Assembly: GCA_031551125.1 (NCBI GenBank)
Contig: JAVBOB010000011.1
Coordinates: 62,001 to 126,000 of the forward strand
DNA length: 64,000 nt
Reading direction: 5' to 3'
DNA from: JAIRNF01 sp031551125
GTDB lineage: Bacteria > Bacteroidota > Bacteroidia > Bacteroidales > UBA932
The position numbers and the translations under genes are program-made. The notes under the pieces are model-generated. The model did no database searches, was not told the DNA's origin, and saw only the letters and a program-made list of their open reading frames with translations. This document shows, one piece after another, positions 1-7,926 of this stretch (its first letter is position 1; the number at the start of each line of letters is the position of its first letter).

Positions 1-221
1 TTATACTATCGGCACTGCTTGTGTCAGAGATACCGATGTTCTCGTTGAAGTTTAAAAAGCAAGAGAGCTGGAACGAGTTTTTCAAAAAGTATTCGGTTCA
101 GCTGATGTTTCTTGTACTGTGTGCCATAGCACCGTTTTTCTATGGGATATTCAGCATTGCAATTATGATGTTGCTGTACATTACTCTTTCTGTGTACCGT
201 TGGGTGCTTAGAAGGGGATAG
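1..221 (+). CDS. pssA: CDP-diacylglycerol--serine O-phosphatidyltransferase, C-terminal end (partial)
   Basis: The reading frame is open from the window edge (first full codon at base 3) to a TAG at 219-221, so only about the last 72 residues are present. The retained stretch contains LLVSEIPMFSLKFK, which I recognise from the C-terminal part of Bacteroidota PssA, followed by two hydrophobic segments (LMFLVLCAIAPFFYGIF and IAIMMLLYITLSV) and a basic tail. PssA is an inner-membrane CDP-alcohol transferase making phosphatidylserine, the precursor of phosphatidylethanolamine. The catalytic motif lies upstream of the window and cannot be checked, so the call rests on the tail alone. Confidence 0.7.
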   Translation, partial: ILSALLVSEIPMFSLKFKKQESWNEFFKKYSVQLMFLVLCAIAPFFYGIFSIAIMMLLYITLSVYRWVLRRG

Positions 222-224
222 AAG

Positions 225-395
225 AGGTGAATGGTTAAAGGTGAATAGTGAATGGGAGCAAAGATGGAAAGATAAAAGAGCAAAGACAAAAGATAAGTGG
301 ATTAAAGAATGTCTTTTGTCTATAAGTCCTTGTTCTTTGTTCCAATTAATAACCATCTAACAACGAATAACAATAATAACTATCTACATACTACA
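225..395. repeat. Low-complexity word-repeat spacer
   Basis: The spacer before the SDR gene is built from short repeated words (variants of GGTGAATAGTGAATGG, GAGCAAAGACAAAAG, and then their approximate reverse complements CTTTGTTC and TAATAACCATC). Similar vocabulary recurs in many spacers of this window. No gene is visible. Confidence 0.5.
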
Positions 396-1157
396 ATGAA
401 AAGAATTGCATTAATTACAGGTGCAACTGCAGGATTTGGTAAAGCAACAGCATTACTATTGGCGGAGAATGGGTATAACCTTATTCTTACCGGACGGAGA
501 AAAGAGCTGTTGGATGAGTTGAAAAAAGAAATAACAGCGAAGTTTAAGAGCGATGTATTGCTACTTAATTTCGACGTAAGAGATAAAGAGGCGGTAGCCG
601 CCGCCATTGACGGGCTATCGGCCTCATGGAAAAAAATAGATGTGTTGGTAAACAATGCCGGATTGGCTGTTGGTATGGACCTGATTCACGAAGGAAACAT
701 TGAGGATTGGGAACGAATGATTGATACCAACGTAAAAGGCTTACTGTATATGACTCGTGCCGTTGCTCCGCTTATGGCTGCACGCAACAAAGGGCATATT
801 GTAAATATAGGTTCTATTGCCGGAAAAGAAGTTTACGAACGTGGAAACGTGTACTGCGGAACCAAGCACGCTGTTGATGCCATAAGCAAGGCAACGCGTA
901 TTGATATGGTGAAGCATGGCGTAAAGGTTACGCAAATATGTCCGGGGATGGCAGAAACGGAGTTTTCTATCGTTCGCTTTAAGGGCGATAAGGAAAAGGC
1001 AAAAACTCCATACGTAGGGGTAGAGCCAATGACGGCGGCCGATATTGCTTCTATCATTTTATACGTTATAAGCCTTCCGCCACACGTATGTATTAACGAT
1101 TTGGTAGTAACGCCTACGGCACAGGCATCGTCGCAGTGTGTGAATAGAAAGCAGTAG
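396..1157 (+). CDS. SDR family NAD(P)-dependent oxidoreductase (YdfG-like)
   Basis: Classical short-chain dehydrogenase of 253 residues, the usual length. The N-terminal cofactor motif is TGATAGFG (about residues 8-15), followed by NNAG near residue 88 and the active-site pair in YCGTKHA (Tyr-x3-Lys) near residue 153. The arrangement and the sequence ITGATAGFGKATALLLAENGY resemble E. coli YdfG, an NADP-dependent 3-hydroxy acid (serine/malonic semialdehyde) dehydrogenase; the substrate here is inferred. An in-frame start exists at 309, but ATG 396 directly begins the Rossmann fold. The Nudix gene starts 2 bases after its stop, so the two are probably co-transcribed and perhaps translationally coupled. 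Confidence 0.88.
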   Translation: MKRIALITGATAGFGKATALLLAENGYNLILTGRRKELLDELKKEITAKFKSDVLLLNFDVRDKEAVAAAIDGLSASWKKIDVLVNNAGLAVGMDLIHEGNIEDWERMIDTNVKGLLYMTRAVAPLMAARNKGHIVNIGSIAGKEVYERGNVYCGTKHAVDAISKATRIDMVKHGVKVTQICPGMAETEFSIVRFKGDKEKAKTPYVGVEPMTAADIASIILYVISLPPHVCINDLVVTPTAQASSQCVNRKQ

Positions 1158-1159
1158 GG

Positions 1160-1654
1160 GTGATAGACACGCGCATAAACGTTTTGCCTGTACAGAATAA
1201 CGCGCTTGATACGGATTATGTAGTAGGCGCATTAGTTGTAAATAGCGAAGGACGGATTTTTGTTCAGCGACGCTCAAAAGACCGCAAGCTATTTCCCGGA
1301 TGCTGGGATATTGTGGGCGGGCATGTGGAGCATGGCGAAACGCTTGAACAAGCGTTGGTACGTGAGGTTTACGAGGAAACGGGCTGGACGTTAAGTGAGG
1401 TGTGTAGCTTGGTAAAAGAGTTCCATTGGAAAGCTCAGGAGAACGGTGCTACCAAAAAGAAGGTTGAGTTTGATTTTATTGTGAGCGTAGAAGGTGATTT
1501 GACAAACCCGAAGCTGGAGGCTAACAAGCATGATTGCCACCGTTGGGTAAGTATACAAGAGCTATCAATGTTGCTGGATGAGCGTAATCCCGATGATACG
1601 TTTATTCATGATGTAGTGAAGGAAGCATTTGAAGTATTAAATTCGAGTATATAG
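1160..1654 (+). CDS. Nudix hydrolase
   Basis: A 164-residue protein with a full Nudix box, GGHVEHGETLEQALVREVYEE followed by TGW (the GX5EX7REUXEEXGU pattern), at about residues 52-75. Nudix enzymes hydrolyse a nucleoside diphosphate linked to another group; the exact substrate cannot be read from the sequence. It begins with GTG 2 bases after the SDR stop codon, with the purine-rich end of that gene serving as ribosome-binding site. The acidic/aromatic C-terminus is unremarkable. Confidence 0.9.
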   Translation: MIDTRINVLPVQNNALDTDYVVGALVVNSEGRIFVQRRSKDRKLFPGCWDIVGGHVEHGETLEQALVREVYEETGWTLSEVCSLVKEFHWKAQENGATKKKVEFDFIVSVEGDLTNPKLEANKHDCHRWVSIQELSMLLDERNPDDTFIHDVVKEAFEVLNSSI

Positions 1655-1694
1655 TATACAGCATATAGTAATCAGTTTATTACGAAAAATATTT

Positions 1695-2252
1695 ATGGAA
1701 CTATCAGCACAGCTACTAGAATCGAAGTTGAAACGGCATAAGTTTAGCTTCACCTATGATGATAATAATAAAATGTTATGCCTTAGTAATTCAAGCATTT
1801 CTTTAGGTGCAATTATTGCATACATTTTTATTCCCATCATTTTCTTGGTGGTTGTAGCTGCATTTACCTTTCTGAATTTGCGAGTTCTGAGCGTTTGGCA
1901 AAATCTAGCTATGCTTATTCCTGTTATACTGGTTGTAGTATTTAGTATTCGGGTATTTAGACAGAAAATCAAAAAGAGCAAAAGCCTAAAAATATTTTGT
2001 CCGGATCGATTTGTTATTGTGGATGGCAGCTTTCGCATGGAAGTACCGTTGGCCGATATGCAAGGTATTGAGAAAAGCCTTACCGATAACGATCATTCGC
2101 TGGGCGATTTACTTTTGGTTACCAATAAACGCAACTACATGCTTCTCTCCCTATTTGATGAAACCGGCAGGTACATGGAAGATGACCTCGATTTCTTTAA
2201 GAAGTACCTGAATGAGCTGTGGTTTGCCGGAAAAGAACCTATGTACGCTTAA
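1695..2252 (+). CDS. Membrane protein of unknown function
   Basis: A 185-residue protein that I do not recognise. It has an N-terminal soluble stretch of about 30 residues, two closely spaced hydrophobic segments (about 35-57 and 70-92), then a basic patch (RQKIKKSKSLK) and a soluble C-terminal domain that looks like a small beta-rich fold (DRFVIVDGSFRMEVPLADMQ, LLLVTNKRNYMLLSLFDE). The layout resembles bacterial PH-like or YcxB-like membrane proteins, but that is only a topological likeness. It lies between the Nudix and LDH2-family genes on the same strand with short gaps, so it may belong to the same operon. Confidence 0.75.
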   Translation: MELSAQLLESKLKRHKFSFTYDDNNKMLCLSNSSISLGAIIAYIFIPIIFLVVVAAFTFLNLRVLSVWQNLAMLIPVILVVVFSIRVFRQKIKKSKSLKIFCPDRFVIVDGSFRMEVPLADMQGIEKSLTDNDHSLGDLLLVTNKRNYMLLSLFDETGRYMEDDLDFFKKYLNELWFAGKEPMYA

Positions 2253-2275
2253 TATCCTGTTTTAGTAATACCTGA

Positions 2276-3337
2276 ATGTACACTTATTCTAAGCTAACCG
2301 AAATACTCGTAGCTATCTTTGAGAAGATGGGATGCAGTACGGTTGATGCCGTTACATCGGCCGATGTGCTTGTTCGTGCTGAACTGCGCGGTATTGCTAC
2401 ACATGGTGTACTGCGTGGCATTGAAATAGTTAAGGTGTGGGAAGCCGGAAGGGTAAATACTAATCCCGATATTCGTATTACTCACGAAACACCAAGTACA
2501 GCCACCGTTGATGGCGATAGGGGTATAGGCATGGTTGTAGCCAAAAAGGCTATGAACATAGCCATTGAGAAGGCTCATACTGCCGGAAGCGGATGGGTTT
2601 CTGTTTTCAACTCCAACAACTTTAGCATTGCAGGCTACTACGCCATGATGGCGTTGGAGCATGATATGATAGGTTTGGCAATGACCAACGCTTCGCCGCT
2701 GGTTGCACCAACCTTCTCGGTTGACCGTTTGTTGGGAACCAACCCTATTGCAATGGCTATTCCTGCGGGAAAACAGCCTCCTTTTGTTGCCGATTTCTCT
2801 ACCACCCCTATTACACGCGGAAAGCTTACCATGATGAGCAAAAAGGGCGAAAAAATAGAGCACGGTTTTATACAAGATAAGCACGGATTACCATCTACCG
2901 AACCTAATGTGTTAGAGGATGGCGGTGCTATTCTTCCGCTTGGCGGCGACCGCGGGCATGGCGGACACAAAGGCTACTGCCTAAGCGCTATGGTCGATAT
3001 TTTGAGCGGTGTGCTGGGTGGTGCTAACTTCGGTAGCTTTGTACCACCTATGGTTGCTTACCTTCCCGTGTTAGATGAATCGGTTGGTAAGGGCTTGGGG
3101 CATTTCTTCGGGGCATGGCGCGTTGATGCTTTCCGTCCCGCCGATGCGTTTAAGCAAAGCATGGACTGCTGGGTAGAATCGTTTCGTAACAGCCAGCCGG
3201 CAGAAGGGCAGGAGCGAGTACTCATACCCGGTGACCCCGAACGTGCCAGTGAAGAAGAAAAGAAACGCAACGGAATAACCCTACTCCCCGCTATTGATAA
3301 GGAGTTGAAAGAGATAATGGAGAAGTTGGGGGTGTAA
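2276..3337 (+). CDS. Malate/L-lactate dehydrogenase family protein (LDH2/MDH2 type)
   Basis: A 353-residue NAD(P)-dependent oxidoreductase of the LDH2/MDH2 superfamily (relatives: YlbC/AllD ureidoglycolate dehydrogenase, YiaK, ComC). Signatures include RAELRGIATHGV near residue 40 with the family His, the NNFSIAGYYAMMALEH stretch, and GGDRGHGGHKGYCLS near residue 225. The length fits the family. It reduces or oxidises a 2-keto/2-hydroxy acid in the cytoplasm; malate, lactate and ureidoglycolate are all possible. ATG 2276 is preceded by an AT-rich 23-base gap from the preceding gene. Confidence 0.87.
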   Translation: MYTYSKLTEILVAIFEKMGCSTVDAVTSADVLVRAELRGIATHGVLRGIEIVKVWEAGRVNTNPDIRITHETPSTATVDGDRGIGMVVAKKAMNIAIEKAHTAGSGWVSVFNSNNFSIAGYYAMMALEHDMIGLAMTNASPLVAPTFSVDRLLGTNPIAMAIPAGKQPPFVADFSTTPITRGKLTMMSKKGEKIEHGFIQDKHGLPSTEPNVLEDGGAILPLGGDRGHGGHKGYCLSAMVDILSGVLGGANFGSFVPPMVAYLPVLDESVGKGLGHFFGAWRVDAFRPADAFKQSMDCWVESFRNSQPAEGQERVLIPGDPERASEEEKKRNGITLLPAIDKELKEIMEKLGV

Positions 3338-3381
3338 GTTCCTACTAGCCCTTCCTAAGAAGGAGGAACCGGAAAACAACC

Positions 3382-3450
3382 CGTCATTACGAGCGAAGCG
3401 AAGCAATCTCTTTAATTGAGCAGATTGCTTCGCTTCGCTCGCAATGACGT
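3382..3450. repeat. Dispersed palindrome, family A (GAGCGAAGCGAAGCAATCT type)
   Basis: Two 28-base arms (3382-3409 and 3422-3449) are nearly perfect reverse complements (one mismatch) around a short AT-rich loop. More decayed copies lie at 7489, 32541 and 45302. The element begins 45 bases after the LDH2-family stop codon and could act as a transcription barrier. The same kind of GCGAAGCGAAGCAA palindrome is common in Bacteroidota spacers. Confidence 0.85.
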
Positions 3451-3582
3451 TCTTTGCTACCGGGCTGCGTTTGTAACATGCAATAGCGTAAGTTAGCGTA
3501 GTCCCCTCATTCGGCTGAGGTTCCTGCCTCAGTCGCGCCATTCAAGCCGGTTGCGCCTGCAATGCAACGTTAAGTTAGCCTA

Positions 3583-3672
3583 GTCCCCGAAGGGGGCAAA
3601 TGTGCATAACCGTGAGTACAACTCACGGGATAGGGAAGGATTATCACACACGTCCCCGAAGGGGGCGAACAG
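3583..3672. repeat. REP-like repeat, left flank of transposase
   Basis: Contains GTCCCCGAAGGGGGC, then GTGCATAACCGTGAG paired with a following CTCACGG, and a second CCCCGAAGGGGGCGAACAG. It ends a few bases before the transposase stop codon and is matched in inverted orientation on the other side of the gene (4156-4246). Full copies without a transposase occur at 12021-12275 and 30807-31021. Confidence 0.85.
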
Positions 3673-3682
3673 TAAATAGCCG

Positions 3683-4129
3683 CTAAGGGAAGTATCGTTC
3701 ATCTATTTCTATTCCATGCTCCACCAACAGCTTTCTGTACTCATCAATAAAAGAAATTATTTTATGATGCTCCCGTTGATTTTTTATATACTCAATAATC
3801 ATATCCTTATCACAATACGCATACGTTAACGCAGCATACCCTTCAGCCCAACCATTGAAACGTGGAAAGTTCAAGCTGCTTTTCAACCACAATGATGAAG
3901 AGGTTTTCAAATCTCGCATAAAAACAGCCAACGCTTGATTTGGATGTAAATCAATAAGCATGTGGATATGGTCTTCCACGCCGTTAATTCTGAATAATAC
4001 GCTATCTCTTTGTTTCACAAAGCCCCAAATGTACTTATACAATTCATCGGCATATTCAAGCGGCAGTGTTTTCTGGCTGTCCCTTGTACGAAATACAATG
4101 TGGTAAAGAATTTTGCGGTAGCTGGACAT
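3683..4129 (-). mobile_element. Y1 (HUH) transposase, IS200/REP-associated type
   Basis: A 148-residue single-domain tyrosine transposase of the TnpA/RAYT superfamily. The HUH metal-binding motif is HIH in VEDHIHMLIDL (about residues 53-55), and the candidate catalytic tyrosine is in IIEYIKNQREHHK (about residue 113), as in IS200-type enzymes that cut single-stranded hairpins. The gene is flanked by inverted copies of a hairpin repeat found elsewhere without a transposase, which is the arrangement of REP-associated transposases that serve dispersed REP elements. No partner tnpB is present. It may be active: the frame is intact and both motifs are kept. Confidence 0.87.
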
Positions 4130-4155
4130 ATCGTCTTACGTTTATTGTTTGTTTG

Positions 4156-4246
4156 CTGTTCGCCCCCTTCGGGGACGTATTGTTACCGGCGTTTCTGTTT
4201 CCGTGAGTTGCACCAACGGTTATGCGTATTTGCCCGCTTTGCGGAC
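4156..4246. repeat. REP-like repeat, right flank of transposase
   Basis: Inverted partner of the left flank: GTTCGCCCCCTTCGGGGAC, a CCGTGAG...ACGG hairpin, GGTTATGCGTATTTGCCCGC. The central hairpin has drifted (CCGTGAGTTGCACCAACGG). Together with 3583-3672 it defines the boundaries of the transposase-bearing copy of this family. Confidence 0.85.
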
Positions 4247-4327
4247 TAGCTCAATATTTTATAGCCGTGTGTTGGCAAACGGCAACTTATTCTTACTTCT
4301 GATTTCTGTCTTCTTACTACTACTACT

Positions 4328-5713
4328 CTATTCCCTTTCCAGCACTACCAGCGTTTCTACGTGGTGCGTATGCGGAAACATATCGAAAGGTTGAATGTAG
4401 CTTACTCTGTAACCGTTGGTAAGCATAGTAAGGTCGAAGGCCAGCGATACGGGGTTGCAGCTGAGGTACACAATTTTTCGGGGGGCAGATTCTACTATCG
4501 TTCGCTTAATTTCTATCAGCGTGCCGGAGCGTGGAGGGTCGAGGATAACAACATCGGGCTTGCCGTGTTGCGCTACAAATGCGGGTTTAAACGTTTCGAG
4601 GATATCACCTGTCAAAAAATCAGCGTTAGCTATACCGTTTGCTTTGGCGTTGTGTTTAGCATCCTCAATAGCTTCTGGTGTTCCTTCTATACCAATCACC
4701 TTTTGTACCTTGCCGGCAACGCTGCATGCAATGCTGCCAACGCCTGTGTATAAGTCGTACACTAAGTCGGTTGGGTTAAAACCGGCATGCTCAACAATGC
4801 GTTGGTATATAGCGGCAGCCTGTATAGGGTTGGGTTGGAAGAACGACTTTGCGTTGAGTCGAAACCGCAGTCCGTTCACCGTTTCATGTATGTATTCGCC
4901 TCCTGCCAACAGCTTCAGCTCGCTTGTACTGTATGACGATTTGAAGCCGGATAGTTCGGTAAAGTAAAGTGAAGTAATTTCGGGAATCCGTTTTAGCAGC
5001 TCGGTAAGGTAAGGCTCTCTCAGCTCGGGATAGTTCGGCGTAAAGCCTGCAATGAGCATTAGCTCGTTGCTTTGAGTGGTGCGTATGGTAAGGCTTCGCA
5101 GAATACCCGATCCGTCATGCTGGTTGTAGAACGGGATGTTCATTTCAATGCCTAGCTGTTGAGCCGTTTCAGCAACTCTTCTACTGGGGTCAGGCTGGAG
5201 AAAGCACTCGTCAATCTGTTCTACCTCTTGAAAGCTGTCAAAGGGGTGGAAGCCTAGGGTTGGAATGCTAACGGCTAGCTCTGTATCACCATCAGTACGC
5301 ATCGAGAACGCATACTCCAGCTTATTACGGTAGTAGGTTTGTTGTGGGCTTGCTATGGTGAGGGGAACTTCGGGGGTAACGATTGCATACTTGTTTAACG
5401 CGTTCACCAAGATTTCTCGCTTCAGCTCCAGCTGCCGCTGGTAGCTAATGTGCTGCCACTCGCAACCACCGCAACGCTTAAAGTGTTTGCAAAACGGAGC
5501 TACTCTGTAAGGTGAAGGTTCAACAATAGCCTCAAGCCGTCCGAGTGAAAACCCCTTTTGATGCTTGGGAGTAGATATATGTACCAGCTCGTTGGGTATG
5601 CAAAAATCAACGTAAACAGCGCGCTTACCAACGTGGCCAAAGGCTCGTCCTGCCGAGTGTATTCCGCAAAGCCTGAGGTTCTCAATCAGCCTTCGCTTCT
5701 CCTTTCGAGACAT
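4328..5713 (-). CDS. rlmD: 23S rRNA (uracil-C5)-methyltransferase, RlmD/TrmA family
   Basis: A 461-residue RumA-type RNA uracil-5-methyltransferase. An N-terminal TRAM-like beta-barrel (about residues 15-75) is followed by iron-sulphur ligands in CKHFKRCGGC (Cys-x5-Cys-x2-Cys), a Rossmann methyltransferase domain with YDLYTGVGSIACSVA (SAM-binding motif) and LDPPRSG, and the catalytic cysteine in YLSCNP near the C-terminus. The family methylates U1939 (RlmD) or other 23S uridines; the exact site is inferred. The in-frame TTG at 5728 is less likely than ATG 5713. The 5-prime end overlaps the 3-prime end of the glycosyltransferase gene by about 32 bases, indicating co-transcription. Confidence 0.9.
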   Translation of the reverse strand: MSRKEKRRLIENLRLCGIHSAGRAFGHVGKRAVYVDFCIPNELVHISTPKHQKGFSLGRLEAIVEPSPYRVAPFCKHFKRCGGCEWQHISYQRQLELKREILVNALNKYAIVTPEVPLTIASPQQTYYRNKLEYAFSMRTDGDTELAVSIPTLGFHPFDSFQEVEQIDECFLQPDPSRRVAETAQQLGIEMNIPFYNQHDGSGILRSLTIRTTQSNELMLIAGFTPNYPELREPYLTELLKRIPEITSLYFTELSGFKSSYSTSELKLLAGGEYIHETVNGLRFRLNAKSFFQPNPIQAAAIYQRIVEHAGFNPTDLVYDLYTGVGSIACSVAGKVQKVIGIEGTPEAIEDAKHNAKANGIANADFLTGDILETFKPAFVAQHGKPDVVILDPPRSGTLIEIKRTIVESAPRKIVYLSCNPVSLAFDLTMLTNGYRVSYIQPFDMFPHTHHVETLVVLERE

Positions 5714-6659
5714 TGCTTGTACGGTCAATCAGGTAAACGTTTCGCTCGCTTGAGTTGCGGGCAACCAGCTCACCAATAAATCCGGCAAGGAACAGCTGAA
5801 CACCTATAACTATTGATAGTAATGCGAGGTAGAATAACGGTTGGTCGGTTACCTGACGGTAAGTTAACCCATGTGATAGGTAATACTGCTTTTGAACAAT
5901 GAGCCATACAGCAATAATACCACCAATGAAAAATATCAGCGTGCCAATAAGTCCAAAGAAGTGCATAGGTTTTTTTCCAAACTTGGAAACAAACACTACC
6001 GACATTAAATCAAGAAAGCCGTTGATAAAACGGTTCCAACCAAACTTGGTTACCCCATACTTACGTGCTTGGTGTTTTACCACCTTTTCGCCAATGCGCT
6101 TAAAGCCTGCTTGCTTTGCCAGCACGGGAATGTAGCGGTGCATTTCGCCATACACCTCAATGCTTTTTACAACTTTATTTTTGTAGGCCTTTAGCCCGCA
6201 GTTGAAATCGTGCAGCTTTATTTTGGTAACAAAACGAGCGGTAGCATTGAAAAATTTGCTGGGTAAGGTTTTCGATATCGGGTCGTGCCGCTCTTTTTTC
6301 CATCCCGACACCACATCGTAGCCCTCCTTCATAACCATTTGGTAGAGCTCGGGAATTTCATCGGGGCTATCCTGTAAATCGGCATCCATAGTAATAACCA
6401 CATCGCCTTGAGCCATTTCGAAACCGGAATACAGCGCTGCCGATTTTCCGTAGTTACGCCTGAAGCTGATACCTTTTACATTGGGGTTACGCTTACCCAA
6501 CGATTCAATAACCGCCCACGAGTTATCCTTGCTTCCGTCATCAACCATAACAATTTCATACGAAAACCCGTGTTCGTTCATTACTCGCTCAATCCACTCC
6601 ACCAGCTCGGGAATCGATTCGTCTTCGTTGAATAGTGGTACAACTACGGAAATATCCAT
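5682..6659 (-). CDS. GT2 family glycosyltransferase (DPM1/GtrB-like)
   Basis: A 325-residue membrane-anchored family 2 glycosyltransferase. The GT-A domain occupies about residues 1-225, with VVVPLFNEDESIPEL at the start, VDDGSKDNS near residue 40 and the metal/nucleotide site DADLQDSPDEIP near residue 95. Two hydrophobic helices follow (about 232-256 and 272-300). This architecture is that of dolichol/undecaprenyl-phosphate sugar synthases, which load a sugar onto the polyprenyl carrier on the cytoplasmic face. The donor sugar is unknown. It lies between a DUF4199 gene and rlmD on the same strand, an order I associate with Bacteroidota genomes. Confidence 0.9.
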   Translation of the reverse strand: MDISVVVPLFNEDESIPELVEWIERVMNEHGFSYEIVMVDDGSKDNSWAVIESLGKRNPNVKGISFRRNYGKSAALYSGFEMAQGDVVITMDADLQDSPDEIPELYQMVMKEGYDVVSGWKKERHDPISKTLPSKFFNATARFVTKIKLHDFNCGLKAYKNKVVKSIEVYGEMHRYIPVLAKQAGFKRIGEKVVKHQARKYGVTKFGWNRFINGFLDLMSVVFVSKFGKKPMHFFGLIGTLIFFIGGIIAVWLIVQKQYYLSHGLTYRQVTDQPLFYLALLSIVIGVQLFLAGFIGELVARNSSERNVYLIDRTSNVSKGEAKAD

Positions 6660-6692
6660 TACTTTATAATATTCTGTGATATTTTATTACGC

Positions 6693-7247
6693 CTACTGAA
6701 AATCCATTGGTTTGGCCTTTCTGGTAAAAATAGAAGTGATAAGGCAGAGAATTAACCCAAATATAAGCGAACCTTGCAAGCCGTTAAGTATAGCAAGGAA
6801 AGGATTACTATAGGTTGACTCCATTTGGGCTACTACTTTGGCACGTGCTGCTTCTATTTGAACTTCCGGTATATTCATTCGTTCAATTAAACGAATAGAG
6901 GCGTCAATCATATTTTGCGTATAGCTTGGGTCAAACATGTGAAGTAAAGCCGTACAAACCGATGAAAGTATTCCGGCAAACACTACAACAAGAATACCAA
7001 ATAGTAAGGCTTTGGAGTAGCTGATATATCCGCCTATTTGCATTCGATACTTTTTTGTACTCCATACAATAAAGGATATGTAAATGCCTATGCTAAGTAT
7101 AAAAAGCAGCGCACCAGCGCCAAAAGAATCTGGGTAGTAGTTAAGCAGATAACATATCAACGTTACGCAGCATAGCGTTAGCCCTAAGTATAGGCCGTAT
7201 AAAGACGCTGTCTTAACTATGCTCGGGTTGTTTGCAGAAGTTTCCAT
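6693..7247 (-). CDS. DUF4199 domain-containing membrane protein
   Basis: A 184-residue protein with four predicted membrane helices (about residues 13-33, 42-62, 80-105 and 153-175). The sequence, especially GGYISYSKALLFGILVVVFAG and the loop with TQNMIDASIRLIERMNIPE, matches the DUF4199 family as I know it from Bacteroidota. Function is not established. It is the first gene of a probable three-gene operon (DUF4199, GT2, rlmD), 33 bases from the next gene, transcribed divergently from the SRP RNA. Confidence 0.82.
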   Translation of the reverse strand: METSANNPSIVKTASLYGLYLGLTLCCVTLICYLLNYYPDSFGAGALLFILSIGIYISFIVWSTKKYRMQIGGYISYSKALLFGILVVVFAGILSSVCTALLHMFDPSYTQNMIDASIRLIERMNIPEVQIEAARAKVVAQMESTYSNPFLAILNGLQGSLIFGLILCLITSIFTRKAKPMDFQ

Positions 7248-7317
7248 TTTTTAGCTGTTTAGTGTTCACAAAGATACATATTTGACAGTAAAAACTTACG
7301 GAAAGAATAAATTTTGC

Positions 7318-7325
7318 TATCTTTG
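7318..7325 (+). promoter_or_regulatory. Bacteroidota -7 promoter element for SRP RNA
   Basis: TATCTTTG matches the TAnnTTTG -7 consensus of the Bacteroidota primary sigma factor and lies directly before the SRP RNA. No convincing TTTG -33 element is seen at the standard spacing. Confidence 0.65.
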
Positions 7326-7433
7326 TGCCGGGTAAGTCTTATACGATCAGCTCCTGTTGAACTCCCCCAGGGCCGGAAGGCAGCAAGGGTAAACGGTTGT
7401 AGCGATGCGATATAAGTAGCTTACCCTTTTTTT
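7326..7433 (+). ncRNA. ffs: Signal recognition particle RNA, small bacterial (4.5S) type
   Basis: The conserved apical domain is present at 7355-7390 (GAACTCCCCCAGGGCCGGAA, then GGCAGCAAGGGTAA), which forms the internal-loop motif bound by Ffh. GGGTAAG at 7330-7336 pairs with CTTACCC at 7420-7426 to close the long hairpin, and a run of seven T follows as an intrinsic terminator. The length of about 100 nt is that of the Alu-less bacterial SRP RNA. It guides co-translational membrane targeting together with Ffh/FtsY. Confidence 0.95.
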
Positions 7434-7488
7434 ATTGGGTATTTTTTATTGTTGATCGAATATTGATATAGGCCTTAGTGTAAATAAG

Positions 7489-7558
7489 GTCATTATTGCA
7501 AGTGAAGCAAAGCAACCCTTTTAATTTAAGGAGATTGCTTTGCTTCGTTTGTATGATG
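7489..7558. repeat. Dispersed palindrome, family A, decayed copy
   Basis: An imperfect inverted repeat (GTGAAGCAAAGCAA... against ...TTGCTTTGCTTC) corresponding to the family A palindrome at 3382, with several substitutions in both arms. It is part of a gene-free stretch running from the SRP RNA to the Nramp gene. Confidence 0.7.
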
Positions 7559-7677
7559 TATTTAATTCAATAGGATAGCAAACCCTTAAAGAGATTTTAC
7601 CACATAGGTACGTAGAACATATGGGTAAACATAGCTTTTCTTAACAGACATCTTTGGTAAATAGTTGTGCTGAGCAT

Positions 7678-7766
7678 TTGGGCTAAAGCCCAACAGCTGG
7701 TTTTTTGCACCCGTCAGCTTTAGTCAACGGATTAAGGGGCGGCTCAAGCAGCGGGACTTTAGTCCA
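7678..7766. repeat. Dispersed palindrome, family C (GGGCTAAAGCCC type)
   Basis: Contains TTGGGCTAAAGCCCAA, a CCGTCAGCTTTAGTCAACGG imperfect hairpin and GGGACTTTAGTCC. The same order of hairpins recurs at 36752-36880. No gene is visible between 7434 and 7926; the rest of that stretch is AT-rich with the CACATAGGTAC phrase seen in other spacers. Confidence 0.75.
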
Positions 7767-7926
7767 AATAGTTACTAAGTACCATTACAACTATTTTCCA
7801 AAGAGGTCTAATAAGCTAGCTGTGTGCAGCTATGTACCTATTGTGCCTATGTGGTGAGGAGGTAGTTCCCTTTAGGGAATTTGGGGTAAATTGCAATGTG
7901 CTTTAGCTAGCGGTTTGAGATTGCTC

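Noticed and set aside
24..356. 110-codon minus-strand frame at the window start
   Set aside because: It overlaps the PssA tail and a low-complexity spacer and has no protein-like features.
3281..3541. 86-codon minus-strand frame after the LDH2-family gene
   Set aside because: It is created by the family A palindrome; the translated product is repeat-derived.
7268..7317. TTTG at 7281 as the -33 element of the SRP RNA promoter
   Set aside because: It is 33 bases from the -7 element, well beyond the usual spacing of about 19.
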